From Flavivirga algicola (lineage in GTDB: Bacteria; Bacteroidota; Bacteroidia; Flavobacteriales; Flavobacteriaceae), in the NCBI RefSeq assembly GCF_012910715.1, contig NZ_JABBHF010000007.1:273522-337521 (forward strand): a DNA stretch of 64,000 nt, read 5' to 3'. The notes under the pieces were generated by a model. It did no database searches. It was not told the DNA's origin and saw only the letters and a program-made list of their open reading frames with translations. Numbering within the stretch: position 1 is the first letter of the stretch; every line of letters begins with the position of its first letter. Of the stretch, positions 44,732-54,487 are shown piece by piece. Both the position numbers and the translations under genes were made by a program.

Positions 44732-45626
44732 TTAATTTTTTAATACGATTAAAGTCTTCTTCTGAATGGAAGGGAATTGTGATTTTTCCTTTCCCGTTTT
44801 TAGAAACTTTAACGTCAATTTTATGTCCAAAGTATTCAGAAAATGTTGTTATACCTTTTTTGATATACTTTGGCATGTCTTCGGTATCATTTTTTTTAGG
44901 TGCAACTTTAACTTCTTGAGTGTCATTAAAAGCACGGACCAAATTTTCGGTTTCTCTAACGGAAAGTTTATTGGAGAGTATTTTTTGATAAATATCCAAC
45001 TGTATATTTGTGTCTTCAATATTGATGATGGCACGTCCATGCCCCATAGAGATAAACCCATCTCGCATTCCCGTTTGAATGATTGGGTCTAGTTTTAATA
45101 AACGTAAGTAATTGGCAATAGTAGAACGTTTTTTTCCAACACGTTCACTCATTTGCTCTTGTGTTAAATTGATTTCATCAATTAAACGTTGGTATGATAA
45201 GGCGATTTCAATAGGATCTAAATCTTGACGTTGAATATTCTCAACCAACGCCATTTCCAGCGATTCTTGGTCGTTAGCAATTCTAATATATGCCGGAATG
45301 GTTTCTAAGCCTATTAATTTTGAGGCTCTAAAACGACGCTCTCCAGAAACTAACTGGTAGTTATTAAACTCTAATTTTCTAACAGTGATAGGCTGAATAA
45401 TCCCTAATTCCTTAATAGACGATGCTAATTCGCGTAATGATTCTTCACTGAAATTAGTACGTGGTTGAAAAGGGTTAACCTCAATAGATTCAATATCTAA
45501 TTCAACTATATTCCCAATAACTTTATCGGCATTTTTATCCTGTACTGATTGGATATCGTTTTCAGGATCTTTTAATAATGCAGATAAACCTCTACCTAAA
45601 GCTTGTTTTTTTGTTGCCTTAGCCAT
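44715..45626 (-). CDS. parB: Chromosome-partition protein ParB
   Basis: A 303-residue DNA-binding CTPase. The N-terminal box IEVNPFQPRTNFSEE and GERRFRASKLIG is the ParB/Srx domain. The helix-turn-helix follows with LVENIQRQDLDPIE and MSERVGKKRSTIANYLRLLKL. The C-terminal dimerisation segment is present. It works with the ParA encoded 6 bases upstream on chromosome segregation. No parS site was found in the window. Confidence 0.95.
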   Translation of the reverse strand: MAKATKKQALGRGLSALLKDPENDIQSVQDKNADKVIGNIVELDIESIEVNPFQPRTNFSEESLRELASSIKELGIIQPITVRKLEFNNYQLVSGERRFRASKLIGLETIPAYIRIANDQESLEMALVENIQRQDLDPIEIALSYQRLIDEINLTQEQMSERVGKKRSTIANYLRLLKLDPIIQTGMRDGFISMGHGRAIINIEDTNIQLDIYQKILSNKLSVRETENLVRAFNDTQEVKVAPKKNDTEDMPKYIKKGITTFSEYFGHKIDVKVSKNGKGKITIPFHSEEDFNRIKKLIDGAK

Positions 45627-45631
45627 AATAT

Positions 45632-46396
45632 TTAGGAATTTTTATTGATGATTTCTTTTGCCAAACTTAAGTAATTGTTAGCACCTTTACTAGTGGCATC
45701 ATAATTAATTATACTTTCTCCATAACTAGGTGCTTCACTTAAGCGTACATTACGTTGTATGATGGTTTGAAACACCATATTGTTGAAATGTTTTTGTACT
45801 TCTTCTACAACCTGATTAGACAATCTTAATCGCGCATCGTACATAGTAAGTAGCAGGCCTTCTATATCTAGTTCTGGATTATGAATTTTTTGAACACTTT
45901 TTATGGTGTTTAATAATTTTCCTAATCCTTCTAATGCAAAGTATTCACATTGTATTGGTATAACAACCGCATCTGCGGCCGTTAAAGCATTTAATGTTAG
46001 TAAACCTAATGACGGAGCACAATCGATTAAAATATAATCGTAATCATTCTGAATATCTGCCAAAGCCTTTTTTAACATGTATTCACGGGAATCTTTATCA
46101 ACAAGTTCTATTTCAATAGCAACCAGATCTATATGAGCAGGAATAATATCCAGATTTGGTGATTCCGTTTTCATAATGGTTTCTCTAACTAAATTAGAGT
46201 GTTCTAAAAGTTGATAAGTTCCTATTTCGATAGTTTCTATATCTATTCCAATTCCAGAAGTTGCGTTTGCCTGAGGGTCAGCATCAATAAGTAGTACTTT
46301 TTTTTCCAAAACGCCAAGTGACGCTGCTAAATTTATTGATGTTGTTGTTTTTCCAACACCTCCTTTTTGATTAGCAATTGCAATAATTTTACCCAT
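45632..46396 (-). CDS. parA: Chromosome-partition ATPase ParA
   Basis: A 254-residue ParA/Soj ATPase with the deviant Walker A motif KGGVGKTTTS at residues 10-19. Other family stretches are LIDADPQANATSGIG, YILIDCAPSLGLLTLNA and IQRNVRLSEAPSYGES. Normal length for a chromosomal ParA. It is followed directly by parB. Confidence 0.96.
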   Translation of the reverse strand: MGKIIAIANQKGGVGKTTTSINLAASLGVLEKKVLLIDADPQANATSGIGIDIETIEIGTYQLLEHSNLVRETIMKTESPNLDIIPAHIDLVAIEIELVDKDSREYMLKKALADIQNDYDYILIDCAPSLGLLTLNALTAADAVVIPIQCEYFALEGLGKLLNTIKSVQKIHNPELDIEGLLLTMYDARLRLSNQVVEEVQKHFNNMVFQTIIQRNVRLSEAPSYGESIINYDATSKGANNYLSLAKEIINKNS

Positions 46397-46507
46397 GAAA
46401 TGATTCGGTTTTGTTATATTTTTATAAGCTTTTTTGTATAAGAAAATATGAGCGAAAGGTAATGATTTTTGATAAAAAAAACGGTATTAATTCATTTTTA
46501 ATACGAA

Positions 46508-47593
46508 CTATTGCACCTTATTTATTTTAAATGTTGTGAGTTTATAATCAACAATTTTTTCGTTTTCAAAATATAAATATAAATAGTTTTTTTTAGTGAT
46601 ACTAAATGAAGAACTCATTCTGTACATCCAAATATTAGAATGCATATCGTTATAAGAGAAACCTAATAAATTATTTATCTCAACTTTTCTTAAACCAATT
46701 AAGTGATTATAATCCCCTTCTTTTTTGCCTGTTTTGGAATTTACATGCGTCTTAATGATACGATCTACATCTTCTGTATTATGTTTTAATATTTTAGATA
46801 AATTGTTTTCATTTTCCGAATTTTTAGCTATCTCTTCATTATTATTGATTAATTCTGCTCCTAAATTTAAATAATTTTCGGCACCGATGCTATCGGGACT
46901 ATATTTTATAACACTTAAACCATAGCTAGGAGATTCCCTTAGTTTAACATTTCGTCGTATTACGGTATCAAAAACCATAGGGCCAAAATGTTTGACTAAT
47001 TCGGTTTGTAATTGACTTGATAAACTGGTTCTAGAATCGAACATAGTGATTAATAGCCCCTCAATATCGATATTTGAATTGGATGATTTTTTTATGCTTT
47101 TTATAGTTATTAATAGTTTGTTTAAGCCTTCTAGAGCATAAAATTCACATTGTACTGGTATAATTACCGAATGGCATGCCGTTAATGCACTAAGTGTTAA
47201 TAGTCCGAACGATGGCGAGCAGTCAATAAGGATGTACTCATAATTTTCTGTAAGTTTAGAGAGTGCATTTTTTAGTACAAATAAATCAATGATTTTCGAT
47301 TTATTTATTTCTACAGAGGCTAGCCGTATGTTAGATGGTATAAAATCAAAATGAGTAAAGTTAGGTTTTACAATATTCTTTTTTGCATTAAATGTACTGT
47401 GAAAAAAATCCAAACTACTGTGTTTTACGTCCGAGGGAATAAGACCAATACCCGAAGTGGAATTGGCTTGGGGGTCTAAGTCTATTAAAAGCACTTTTTT
47501 TTCGAGAAGCCCCAGTGCATCTGCCAGATTTATAGATGTAGTCGTTTTGCCAACGCCACCTTTTTGGTTAGCGATTGCTATAATTTTTTTCAT
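46508..47593 (-). CDS. Second ParA-like ATPase with a C-terminal BamE-like domain
   Basis: A 361-residue protein, 107 longer than ParA next door. Residues 1-253 are a full ParA, with Walker A KGGVGKTTTS, LLIDLDPQANSTSGIG and YILIDCSPSFGLLTL, and closely follow ParA1. A polar linker (254-295) leads to about 65 residues, NHLIGLRKVEINNLLGFSYN then WMYRMSS and YLYLYFENEKIVDYKL, that resemble BamE/SmpA folds. It has no own ParB. It looks like a tandem duplicate of ParA that gained a domain; function unknown. The start lies 134 bases before the mutB stop. Confidence 0.75.
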   Translation of the reverse strand: MKKIIAIANQKGGVGKTTTSINLADALGLLEKKVLLIDLDPQANSTSGIGLIPSDVKHSSLDFFHSTFNAKKNIVKPNFTHFDFIPSNIRLASVEINKSKIIDLFVLKNALSKLTENYEYILIDCSPSFGLLTLSALTACHSVIIPVQCEFYALEGLNKLLITIKSIKKSSNSNIDIEGLLITMFDSRTSLSSQLQTELVKHFGPMVFDTVIRRNVKLRESPSYGLSVIKYSPDSIGAENYLNLGAELINNNEEIAKNSENENNLSKILKHNTEDVDRIIKTHVNSKTGKKEGDYNHLIGLRKVEINNLLGFSYNDMHSNIWMYRMSSSFSITKKNYLYLYFENEKIVDYKLTTFKINKVQ

Positions 47594-47727
47594 TGGTTTT
47601 TATGATAGGGGATAATAAAAGTACAACTATTTTGAGTATTATAAACAGAATTTACTTATAATTTACTTAAAATAGATGTATTGGCTTACAGAGTTTCTTT
47701 GGTCGAAACTTTAATACTTTGCGGGTT

Positions 47728-49893
47728 TTAATCTATTAAAATCTCCAGGATTTTAATGGCAGCATCACTAATTTTGGTTCCAGGACCAAACACGGCTATA
47801 GCGCCAGCATCGAATAAGTATTGATAATCCTGTTTTGGTATTACGCCACCTACAATAACCATAATATCATCGCGTCCATAGGACTTTAAAGCTTCAATAA
47901 CTTGCGGTACTAAGGTTTTGTGGCCAGCTGCTAATGAAGATACGCCTAAAATATGTACATCGTTTTCAACAGCTTGTTTTGCAGCTTCTTGAGGTGTTTG
48001 AAATAGCGGACCAATATCAACATCAAAACCAACATCTGCATATCCTGTAGCTACGACTTTAGCACCACGATCATGACCGTCCTGTCCCATTTTTGCAATC
48101 ATAATACGTGGTCTTCTACCATCTTGTTCGGCAAAAACATCGGCTAATTGTTGCGCTTTTTTGAAAGATTCGTCGTCTTTTACTTCTTTACTATACACAC
48201 CAGAAAATGATTTTATTTCCGCTTTGTAGCGTCCAAATTCCGCTTCTAAAGCATTGCTTATCTCTCCAAGGGTAGCACGTTCTCGAGCCGCTTCTACTGC
48301 TAAAGCTAATAAATTTAAATCCTCACGAATGTGGAGGGCTTTTGAATTTGATTCATTCGAATTTAAGGAAAATTTAGCAGCTTCGGTTAATTTTAATAAT
48401 GCCGACTTAACTTTTTCGGAATTTCGTTCAGATTTAACTTGATTTAAACGTTCCATTTGCTGGGTTCTAACCGTTTGGTTATCGACTTCAAGTGTAGAGA
48501 TCGCTTCTTCCTCTTCGAGTCTGTATTTGTTAACGCCAACAATAATATCCTGACCTGAATCTATACGTGCTTGTTTTTTAGCTGCGGCTTCTTCAATTCG
48601 AATTTTGGGGATACCAGCTTCTATAGCTTTTGTCATACCACCTAAGGCTTCGACTTCTTCTATCAAAGACCAGGCTTTTTGGGCGATGTCATGAGTTAGT
48701 TTTTCAACATAATAACTTCCGGCCCATGGATCTACAGTTTTGGTGATTTTTGTTTCTTCTTGTAAGTATATTTGGGTATTTCTGGCTATGCGTGCCGAAA
48801 AATCGGTTGGTAGAGCGATGGCCTCATCCAAGGCATTTGTATGTAAACTTTGGGTGCCACCAAAGGCAGCAGCGGCGGCTTCTATAGTTGTTCTTGCTAC
48901 ATTGTTAAAAGGATCTTGTTCTGTTAAACTCCAACCACTGGTTTGACAGTGGGTGCGTAAGGCTAAGGATTTTGGGTTTTTAGGATTAAATTGTTTTACC
49001 AATTTAGCCCAAAGCATACGTGCCGCACGCATTTTTGCAATTTCCATAAAATGGTTCATACCTATAGCCCAAAAGAAGGATAAGCGAGGTGCAAAAGTAT
49101 CTATATCCATACCAGCAGCTAATCCTTTTCTAATATATTCCAGACCATCGGCTAGGGTATAGGCCAATTCAATATCACAGGTTGCTCCAGCTTCTTGCAT
49201 GTGGTATCCAGAGATACTTATACTATTAAACTTAGGCATGTTTTTACTGGTGTATTCAAAAATATCTGAAATAATTTTCATGGAAGGTGTGGGCGGGTAG
49301 ATATATGTATTGCGCACCATGAACTCTTTTAAAATATCATTTTGAATGGTGCCTGCAAGTTGCTCGGGTTTTACACCTTGTTCTTCGGCTGCCACAATAT
49401 AAAATGCCATGATTGGTAATACGGCACCATTCATGGTCATGGAAACCGACATTTTATCCAATGGAATCTGATCGAACAGGGTTTTCATGTCTTCAACCGA
49501 ATCGATAGCAACACCAGCTTTTCCAACATCTCCAACCACACGTTCATGGTCACTATCATAGCCTCTATGGGTTGCTAAATCGAAAGCAACAGAAAGTCCT
49601 TTTTGTCCCGCAGCTAAGTTGCGTCTGTAAAAGGCATTGCTTTCTTCTGCAGTACTAAAACCAGCATATTGTCTAATGGTCCAAGGTCTTCTAACATACA
49701 TAGTGCTGTAAGGTCCTCGTAAGTTTGGTGCGATTCCAGCAACAAATCTAAGGTGCTCAAGGTCCTCAATATCATCTTTTGAATAAGATGATTTAACGGT
49801 TATGCCTTCAGCTGTTGAAAAAACCTTTGAATTTTCAACTTTTGCTTTTTTTTGCTTTCTATTTATGGTGATATGTTGAAGATCCTTTCTCAA
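47728..49893 (-). CDS. scpA: Methylmalonyl-CoA mutase large subunit
   Basis: A 721-residue adenosylcobalamin enzyme. The barrel carries [18 protein letters not shown], the B12 domain at the C-terminus has the base-off motif [11 protein letters not shown], and [17 protein letters not shown] follows. It converts methylmalonyl-CoA and succinyl-CoA, linking propionate to the TCA cycle. It forms a heterodimer with the smaller subunit encoded upstream, with a lipoprotein gene in between. Confidence 0.95.
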   Translation of the reverse strand: MRKDLQHITINRKQKKAKVENSKVFSTAEGITVKSSYSKDDIEDLEHLRFVAGIAPNLRGPYSTMYVRRPWTIRQYAGFSTAEESNAFYRRNLAAGQKGLSVAFDLATHRGYDSDHERVVGDVGKAGVAIDSVEDMKTLFDQIPLDKMSVSMTMNGAVLPIMAFYIVAAEEQGVKPEQLAGTIQNDILKEFMVRNTYIYPPTPSMKIISDIFEYTSKNMPKFNSISISGYHMQEAGATCDIELAYTLADGLEYIRKGLAAGMDIDTFAPRLSFFWAIGMNHFMEIAKMRAARMLWAKLVKQFNPKNPKSLALRTHCQTSGWSLTEQDPFNNVARTTIEAAAAAFGGTQSLHTNALDEAIALPTDFSARIARNTQIYLQEETKITKTVDPWAGSYYVEKLTHDIAQKAWSLIEEVEALGGMTKAIEAGIPKIRIEEAAAKKQARIDSGQDIIVGVNKYRLEEEEAISTLEVDNQTVRTQQMERLNQVKSERNSEKVKSALLKLTEAAKFSLNSNESNSKALHIREDLNLLALAVEAARERATLGEISNALEAEFGRYKAEIKSFSGVYSKEVKDDESFKKAQQLADVFAEQDGRRPRIMIAKMGQDGHDRGAKVVATGYADVGFDVDIGPLFQTPQEAAKQAVENDVHILGVSSLAAGHKTLVPQVIEALKSYGRDDIMVIVGGVIPKQDYQYLFDAGAIAVFGPGTKISDAAIKILEILID

Positions 49894-49895
49894 TA

Positions 49896-50531
49896 TTATT
49901 CAGGTTTCTTATTAAAATCTACTTTAGGCTCAGGTCTATCTAAATTAATTTTAGAGAGATCGATATCAAAAAATTTTGAATAATAAAAATCAAAGGCAAT
50001 ATAGGAAGCTAAATACTTGTCTTTTAAAGCATCTCTATATCTAGAATTAAGTGGTGGACCAATTAACTTGGGGCTTAAATCGTTAATTGATAGCAGTGAG
50101 TTAAATGTTGTTTTTAAACTATTGTCTTTTATGTTATTTATAACACATTTGATTAGCGGACTGTCATAGTTTAAATGACTTTTTGTGTTCTCTGGATCCC
50201 ATAACTTATTGTCTTGTTTTAAAGCTTCGAAAACTTTTATAGAATGCTCTGAAATAATATCTTCATACGCTAACCTTCCAAAATTAGCATTTCTTATAAA
50301 TTGTGCATAAGCATTTACCAGTGTGCTTTTAAAGTTTTTCTTTTTGTAATAATTAAAAATATCATCTTCAAAAGAGTACATAGCTTCTTGATAAAGATTG
50401 TCATCTAAATCATTACAGGTAATAACAGTTGGTTTATTGCCGTACTTGTATGTTATTTGTACAGCTTCATTTTTGCAATTAAATAAAATAAGTGTTAACG
50501 CAATTACAATAATTTTTAAAATAGATTTCAT
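49896..50531 (-). CDS. Unknown lipoprotein inserted between mutase genes
   Basis: Start at ATG 50531 (211 residues), 2 bases after the small-subunit stop; an earlier ATG at 50543 would overlap it. Lipoprotein signal [19 protein letters not shown], then a mostly helical domain ([20 protein letters not shown]). No family recognised. It separates the two mutase subunits, with 2 bases to the large subunit, so it is read with them. Confidence 0.7.
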   Translation of the reverse strand: MKSILKIIVIALTLILFNCKNEAVQITYKYGNKPTVITCNDLDDNLYQEAMYSFEDDIFNYYKKKNFKSTLVNAYAQFIRNANFGRLAYEDIISEHSIKVFEALKQDNKLWDPENTKSHLNYDSPLIKCVINNIKDNSLKTTFNSLLSINDLSPKLIGPPLNSRYRDALKDKYLASYIAFDFYYSKFFDIDLSKINLDRPEPKVDFNKKPE

Positions 50532-50532
50532 T

Positions 50533-51900
50533 TTAAGATTCATTTTTTAGTCGTTCTTGTTCTATTTGTTCTGCTAATCGTTTTTCAATTATAGGTGCGA
50601 TCCATGTTTTTCTTTTGTTTGTTTTTACAAAAGGGTAAAGTTCTAACGCCTGTTTCATTTTATCTTCTGTATTTGGGTGTTTATTGGTACCCAATAGTAT
50701 TTCTTCTTTTGCATGAAACTGAGTTTCTTCTTTGACGAGGCTTTCTTTGATTTTTCGTTGAATGGTGCCATCTTTTAACTGTTTTAAAAAGCCCCCGTTT
50801 TTTTCTATATTTTTAAATAAGTTTAAAGCTTTTTCGGTTAGTTGATTTGTTAAAGATTCTATATAATAAGCGCCATCGGATGGATTTTTAACCATATCAA
50901 AATAGCTTTCGTGTTTTAAAACCAATAGTTGATTTCTGGCAATACGCTCACCAAATTCATTGTTCTTATGATAAATAGCATCATATGGTAAATTGTAAAT
51001 GCTATTGGCACCACCAAGAATGGCACTCATACATTCGGTAGTTGTGCGTAACATATTGGTATTATAGTCGTATAGTGTTTTGTTGCGTTTAGTTGGGGTT
51101 GCTTGTATGAAACAATTGGGGTTTACGTTATATGCTGTAGCTAGGATATCCCAAAGAATTCGTAATGCACGTAATTTTGCAATTTCAAAAAAGTAGTTGG
51201 TCCCAACAGATACGTTAAAGGTTACCTTTAGAGTAGGGAAGATTTCCTTGTTGTTCTCAAAATAATTTAAATATTCGTTGGCATGTGCTAAAGCATATGC
51301 TAATTGCTGTAGAATGGTAGCTCCTGCATTTTGGTATAGGGAAACATCAATTGAAAATGATTTGGTATGTGTTACTATGGTCTTGAACTTAGAAAAATCA
51401 TCTTTTAAATTCTGATACCAATTACCACTTCTTGCTAGATTACCTATAATGTCTGTATGGATATGAATCCCTGTATTAAAGGGAATCGTTGCTAATTGTT
51501 TTATAAATGTTTCAGAAAGATACTGTAACTCAAAATAGAGTGGCGTAATTTCAGGATTAATGTTTTTTATTAATTCATTAATTGAAATAGTTTCTGAAGA
51601 AATAATAAATTTAATGCTTTCAGCGCCCCTTTCAATAGCACCGAAGGCCTTTTTATTAGATTTTTCAGCATCAGCAACAAAAATAGATTGACAAATTTTC
51701 CATGTTGATGCTTCTACATTTGAAGCTTCGGGTTGGTCTTTTAAATCATCTGCATGATAAAATGGTTTTACCAAAATATCTTCATTGGTTTTCCAAACAA
51801 GGGTGTCATTATAGTCAGCTCCTTTTAAATCGAACTGTATTTTTTGTTTCCATTGTTTAGCTGAAACCGTATCAAATTCACTGAACAAACGATTACTCAT
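50533..51900 (-). CDS. mutA: Methylmalonyl-CoA mutase small subunit
   Basis: A 455-residue subunit. The barrel-like stretches are IHIHTDIIGNLARSGN, KTIVTHTKSFSIDVSLYQNA and YALAHANEYLNYF, with AILGGANSIYNLPYDAIY. The C-terminal B12-binding domain is absent, the usual shortened form in Bacteroidota. It does not bind B12 itself and supports the large subunit. Confidence 0.9.
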   Translation of the reverse strand: MSNRLFSEFDTVSAKQWKQKIQFDLKGADYNDTLVWKTNEDILVKPFYHADDLKDQPEASNVEASTWKICQSIFVADAEKSNKKAFGAIERGAESIKFIISSETISINELIKNINPEITPLYFELQYLSETFIKQLATIPFNTGIHIHTDIIGNLARSGNWYQNLKDDFSKFKTIVTHTKSFSIDVSLYQNAGATILQQLAYALAHANEYLNYFENNKEIFPTLKVTFNVSVGTNYFFEIAKLRALRILWDILATAYNVNPNCFIQATPTKRNKTLYDYNTNMLRTTTECMSAILGGANSIYNLPYDAIYHKNNEFGERIARNQLLVLKHESYFDMVKNPSDGAYYIESLTNQLTEKALNLFKNIEKNGGFLKQLKDGTIQRKIKESLVKEETQFHAKEEILLGTNKHPNTEDKMKQALELYPFVKTNKRKTWIAPIIEKRLAEQIEQERLKNES

Positions 51901-52216
51901 TCTTTTTAGTCTTTAAACTGTCTTCGTATTCGATAATATAGATTTCTTCATTATCGCGCTTCATATAGTATGCTTCGCGCGCAAATTTTTCTAAACCATC
52001 TGGGGTGCTGAGTTTTTTTATTGCTTTATTATCTTTTTCTATTTCTTTTTTATAGTATTCTTTTTCGTTTTCTAAAGCGTCTATATCTGTATTTAATTCA
52101 TGGTGTATTATCCACGAGTTGGCATCAAAAAATAGCATCCAGACTATGAAGGTCAGCAAAATTAGGGTAAACCAATTTTTAAAAGGTTTAAAGAATTTGT
52201 GCTTAAAAAATGCCAT
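51893..52216 (-). CDS. Septum formation initiator (FtsB/DivIC family)
   Basis: A 107-residue bitopic protein. One helix (16-32, WFTLILLTFIVWMLFF) is followed by a coiled coil (DIDALENEKEYYKKEIEKDN) and the family ending GLEKFAREAYYMKRDNEEIY. It joins the divisome with FtsQ/FtsL-type partners. It overlaps the mutA start by 8 bases. Confidence 0.9.
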   Translation of the reverse strand: MAFFKHKFFKPFKNWFTLILLTFIVWMLFFDANSWIIHHELNTDIDALENEKEYYKKEIEKDNKAIKKLSTPDGLEKFAREAYYMKRDNEEIYIIEYEDSLKTKKNE

Positions 52217-52822
52217 TTATAGTTTTTCGTTTATAATGGTTTTAACTATATCGATAGCTACAGTATTATATTTGTTATTAGGTATAATAATGTCTGCGTA
52301 CTCTTTCATGGGTTCAATAAATTGATCATGCATAGGTTTTAACGTTGTTTGGTATCGTGTTAAAACTTCATCCAGGTCTCTGCCACGCTCAGAAATATCT
52401 CGTTTTAGACGTCTTATTAGACGTTCATCCGTATCTGCATGTACGAATATTTTAATATCGAACATTTTCCTTAGATCTGGATTTGTTAAAATTAAAATAC
52501 CTTCAACAATCATAACCTTTCTTGGGTGTGTTAAAATAGTATCACCAGTTCTATTATGCTTAACGAACGAATACACAGGTTGGTGTATTGGCTTATTACT
52601 TTTAAGTATTTTTAAATGATCTGCTAAAAGACCAAAATCGATAGAACGTGGATGGTCAAAATTAATTTTTACCCGCTCTTCATAGGATAAATGCGTGGTG
52701 TCTTTATAATAGGAATCCTGAGAAATCACACCAACCTCACCTTCGGGTAGCTCATTTAATATCTGATTTACAACTGTTGTTTTACCACAGCCAGTACCAC
52801 CTGCGATTCCAATTATAAGCAT
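52217..52822 (-). CDS. udk: Uridine kinase
   Basis: A 201-residue pyrimidine salvage kinase. Walker A is GIAGGTGCGKTTVVNQI, then SQDSYYKD and NFDHPRSIDF, and RLIRRLKRDISERGRD. It phosphorylates uridine and cytidine. It heads the udk-divIC-mutA-lipoprotein-scpA operon. The next gene starts immediately after it. Confidence 0.96.
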   Translation of the reverse strand: MLIIGIAGGTGCGKTTVVNQILNELPEGEVGVISQDSYYKDTTHLSYEERVKINFDHPRSIDFGLLADHLKILKSNKPIHQPVYSFVKHNRTGDTILTHPRKVMIVEGILILTNPDLRKMFDIKIFVHADTDERLIRRLKRDISERGRDLDEVLTRYQTTLKPMHDQFIEPMKEYADIIIPNNKYNTVAIDIVKTIINEKL

Positions 52823-52890
52823 TATTAATTTAGTTTAGTTAGTCTTTACAAAGTTAACTAAATGTAAAGTTATTTAAATATGAAAACAGC

Positions 52891-53307
52891 TTATTTTTTA
52901 ATTTTAGAAACCTCTTCTTCGGTAACTATCTTATTATTTTTATTTCCCCAACTGTTTGTAATATAGTTCATAACATCTGCAACTTCGTCATCACTTAAAC
53001 CCATTGGGGCCATAAAGCCATTATATGTCTTTCCATTAACAACAATTTCTCCTTTTTGCCCATATTTAATGCCTCTAATGCTGGCTTCTCGATTTTTTTT
53101 AAGGTAATCTGAATTAGCAAGAGGCGGATATACTTTTTCGACGCCTTTGCCAGTAGGTAAGTGACAGGATACACAAAAATCGGTATAAATTTCATGCCCT
53201 CTTTTTATGCTCTCCTTTAAAGGGTCTGTTTGTGGTTCATTATTTTGATTTGTGTTAAAAAAGATGACTGTAACTAGTGTAACTAAACTTACTATAATTA
53301 ATTTCAT
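52891..53307 (-). CDS. Small c-type cytochrome
   Basis: A 138-residue exported protein. Residues 1-17 form the signal/anchor. The haem motif is C45-V-S-C48-H49, and the probable axial Met is 99 or 102 in GFMAPMGLSDDEVADVMNYI. It fits the class I cytochrome c family. It lies 38 bases downstream of the PQQ dehydrogenase and could accept its electrons. Confidence 0.9.
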   Translation of the reverse strand: MKLIIVSLVTLVTVIFFNTNQNNEPQTDPLKESIKRGHEIYTDFCVSCHLPTGKGVEKVYPPLANSDYLKKNREASIRGIKYGQKGEIVVNGKTYNGFMAPMGLSDDEVADVMNYITNSWGNKNNKIVTEEEVSKIKK

Positions 53308-53345
53308 GTATTGCTGATTTTTTTGTGATGGATATACTTAATAAT

Positions 53346-54470
53346 TTAATTTTCTGGGACGATCTTTACTATACCTTTGCCTTCTACGGCTACATAAATA
53401 TAGCCATCTGGAGCTTCTATTACATTTCTAACACGGCCTATGTCTTCGAACAGTTTTTCGCGTTTTACAACTTTATTATTTTCTAAAACAAGCCTTTCAA
53501 GATATTCAAACTTTAAGGAGCCTACTAGAGTGCTTCCTTTCCAATCTGGATATTTATCTGAAGAAATAAAGGTCATACCGCTTGGAGCTATGGAAGGTAC
53601 CCAATAAAATAGAGGTTGTTCCATGCCTTCTTTTTCTGTAATATCTGTAAATGCTGTACCATCATAGTTGATGCCATATGAAATAACTGGCCATCCAAAG
53701 TTTTTTCCTTTCTGCACGATATTAATTTCGTCGCCACCTTGAGGTCCATGCTCATTAATCCAAATCTCACCCGTAGATGGGTTTTTTGTCATACCTTGAG
53801 GGTTTCTATGTCCATAACTGTAAATAGCCGTTTTTGCATTGGCAGTATTTATAAAAGGGTTGTCTTTCGGGATGCTTCCATCATCATTTAATCTGTAAAT
53901 TTTACCACAATCTCGAGTAATGTCTTGAGGGTTGACATCTCTATTGGCGCGATCTCCTACAGAAAAATACAAGTACCCCTCATTATCAAATTCAATGCGA
54001 GATCCCCAATGGCGACCGCCTTTTGTATTTGGTTCAGCTTTATAAAGTACTTTTTTATCAACTAAAGTATTATTATCTAGTTTCGCTCTTAAAATAGCAG
54101 TATTACCGCCATTACCTTCGCCTTCGGGTGATGCGTATGATATGTAGATCCATCCATTGTTTTCGTAATCAGGGTGCAATTTTATATCCATTAAGCCCCC
54201 TTGGCCACGAAGGTATATTTCTGGTACACCTTCAATGTTTGTTTTAGTGCCGTTTTTAAAATGGATAAGCTCGCCAGTTTTTTCAGTAATAAGCATGCTT
54301 CCATCTTGTAAAAAGGCCATGCCCCATGGAATATTTAAGTCTGAAACTACTGCTACAGTTGTATATTTATTAGTAGTGGAGGTTTCAGCTTTTACTTCAG
54401 ATTCTGTTTGTTGTGCACATGACATGCATGACATGAAGATTATTGATAAAATTGAAAAAATAGTTCTCAT
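53346..54470 (-). CDS. PQQ-dependent aldose sugar dehydrogenase
   Basis: A 374-residue lipoprotein (MSCMSCAQQ; Cys 15 or 18). The fold is the six-bladed propeller of soluble glucose dehydrogenase/YliI. Motifs: LRGQGGLMDIKLHPDY, GGRHWGSRIEFD, YSYGHRNPQGMTKNP, NEHGPQGGDEINIV and GRVRNVIEAPDG. PQQ and Ca are bound by such residues in the family. It oxidises sugars in the periplasm. No PQQ synthesis genes are visible here, so the cofactor may be imported. Confidence 0.9.
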   Translation of the reverse strand: MRTIFSILSIIFMSCMSCAQQTESEVKAETSTTNKYTTVAVVSDLNIPWGMAFLQDGSMLITEKTGELIHFKNGTKTNIEGVPEIYLRGQGGLMDIKLHPDYENNGWIYISYASPEGEGNGGNTAILRAKLDNNTLVDKKVLYKAEPNTKGGRHWGSRIEFDNEGYLYFSVGDRANRDVNPQDITRDCGKIYRLNDDGSIPKDNPFINTANAKTAIYSYGHRNPQGMTKNPSTGEIWINEHGPQGGDEINIVQKGKNFGWPVISYGINYDGTAFTDITEKEGMEQPLFYWVPSIAPSGMTFISSDKYPDWKGSTLVGSLKFEYLERLVLENNKVVKREKLFEDIGRVRNVIEAPDGYIYVAVEGKGIVKIVPEN

Positions 54471-54487
54471 AATTTTTTATTTATACT

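Noticed and set aside
44715..47593. Origin of replication or plasmid partition locus
   Set aside because: The genes sit in a chromosomal gene order with dapB and lepB. I found no dnaA, replication initiator or parS-like palindrome.
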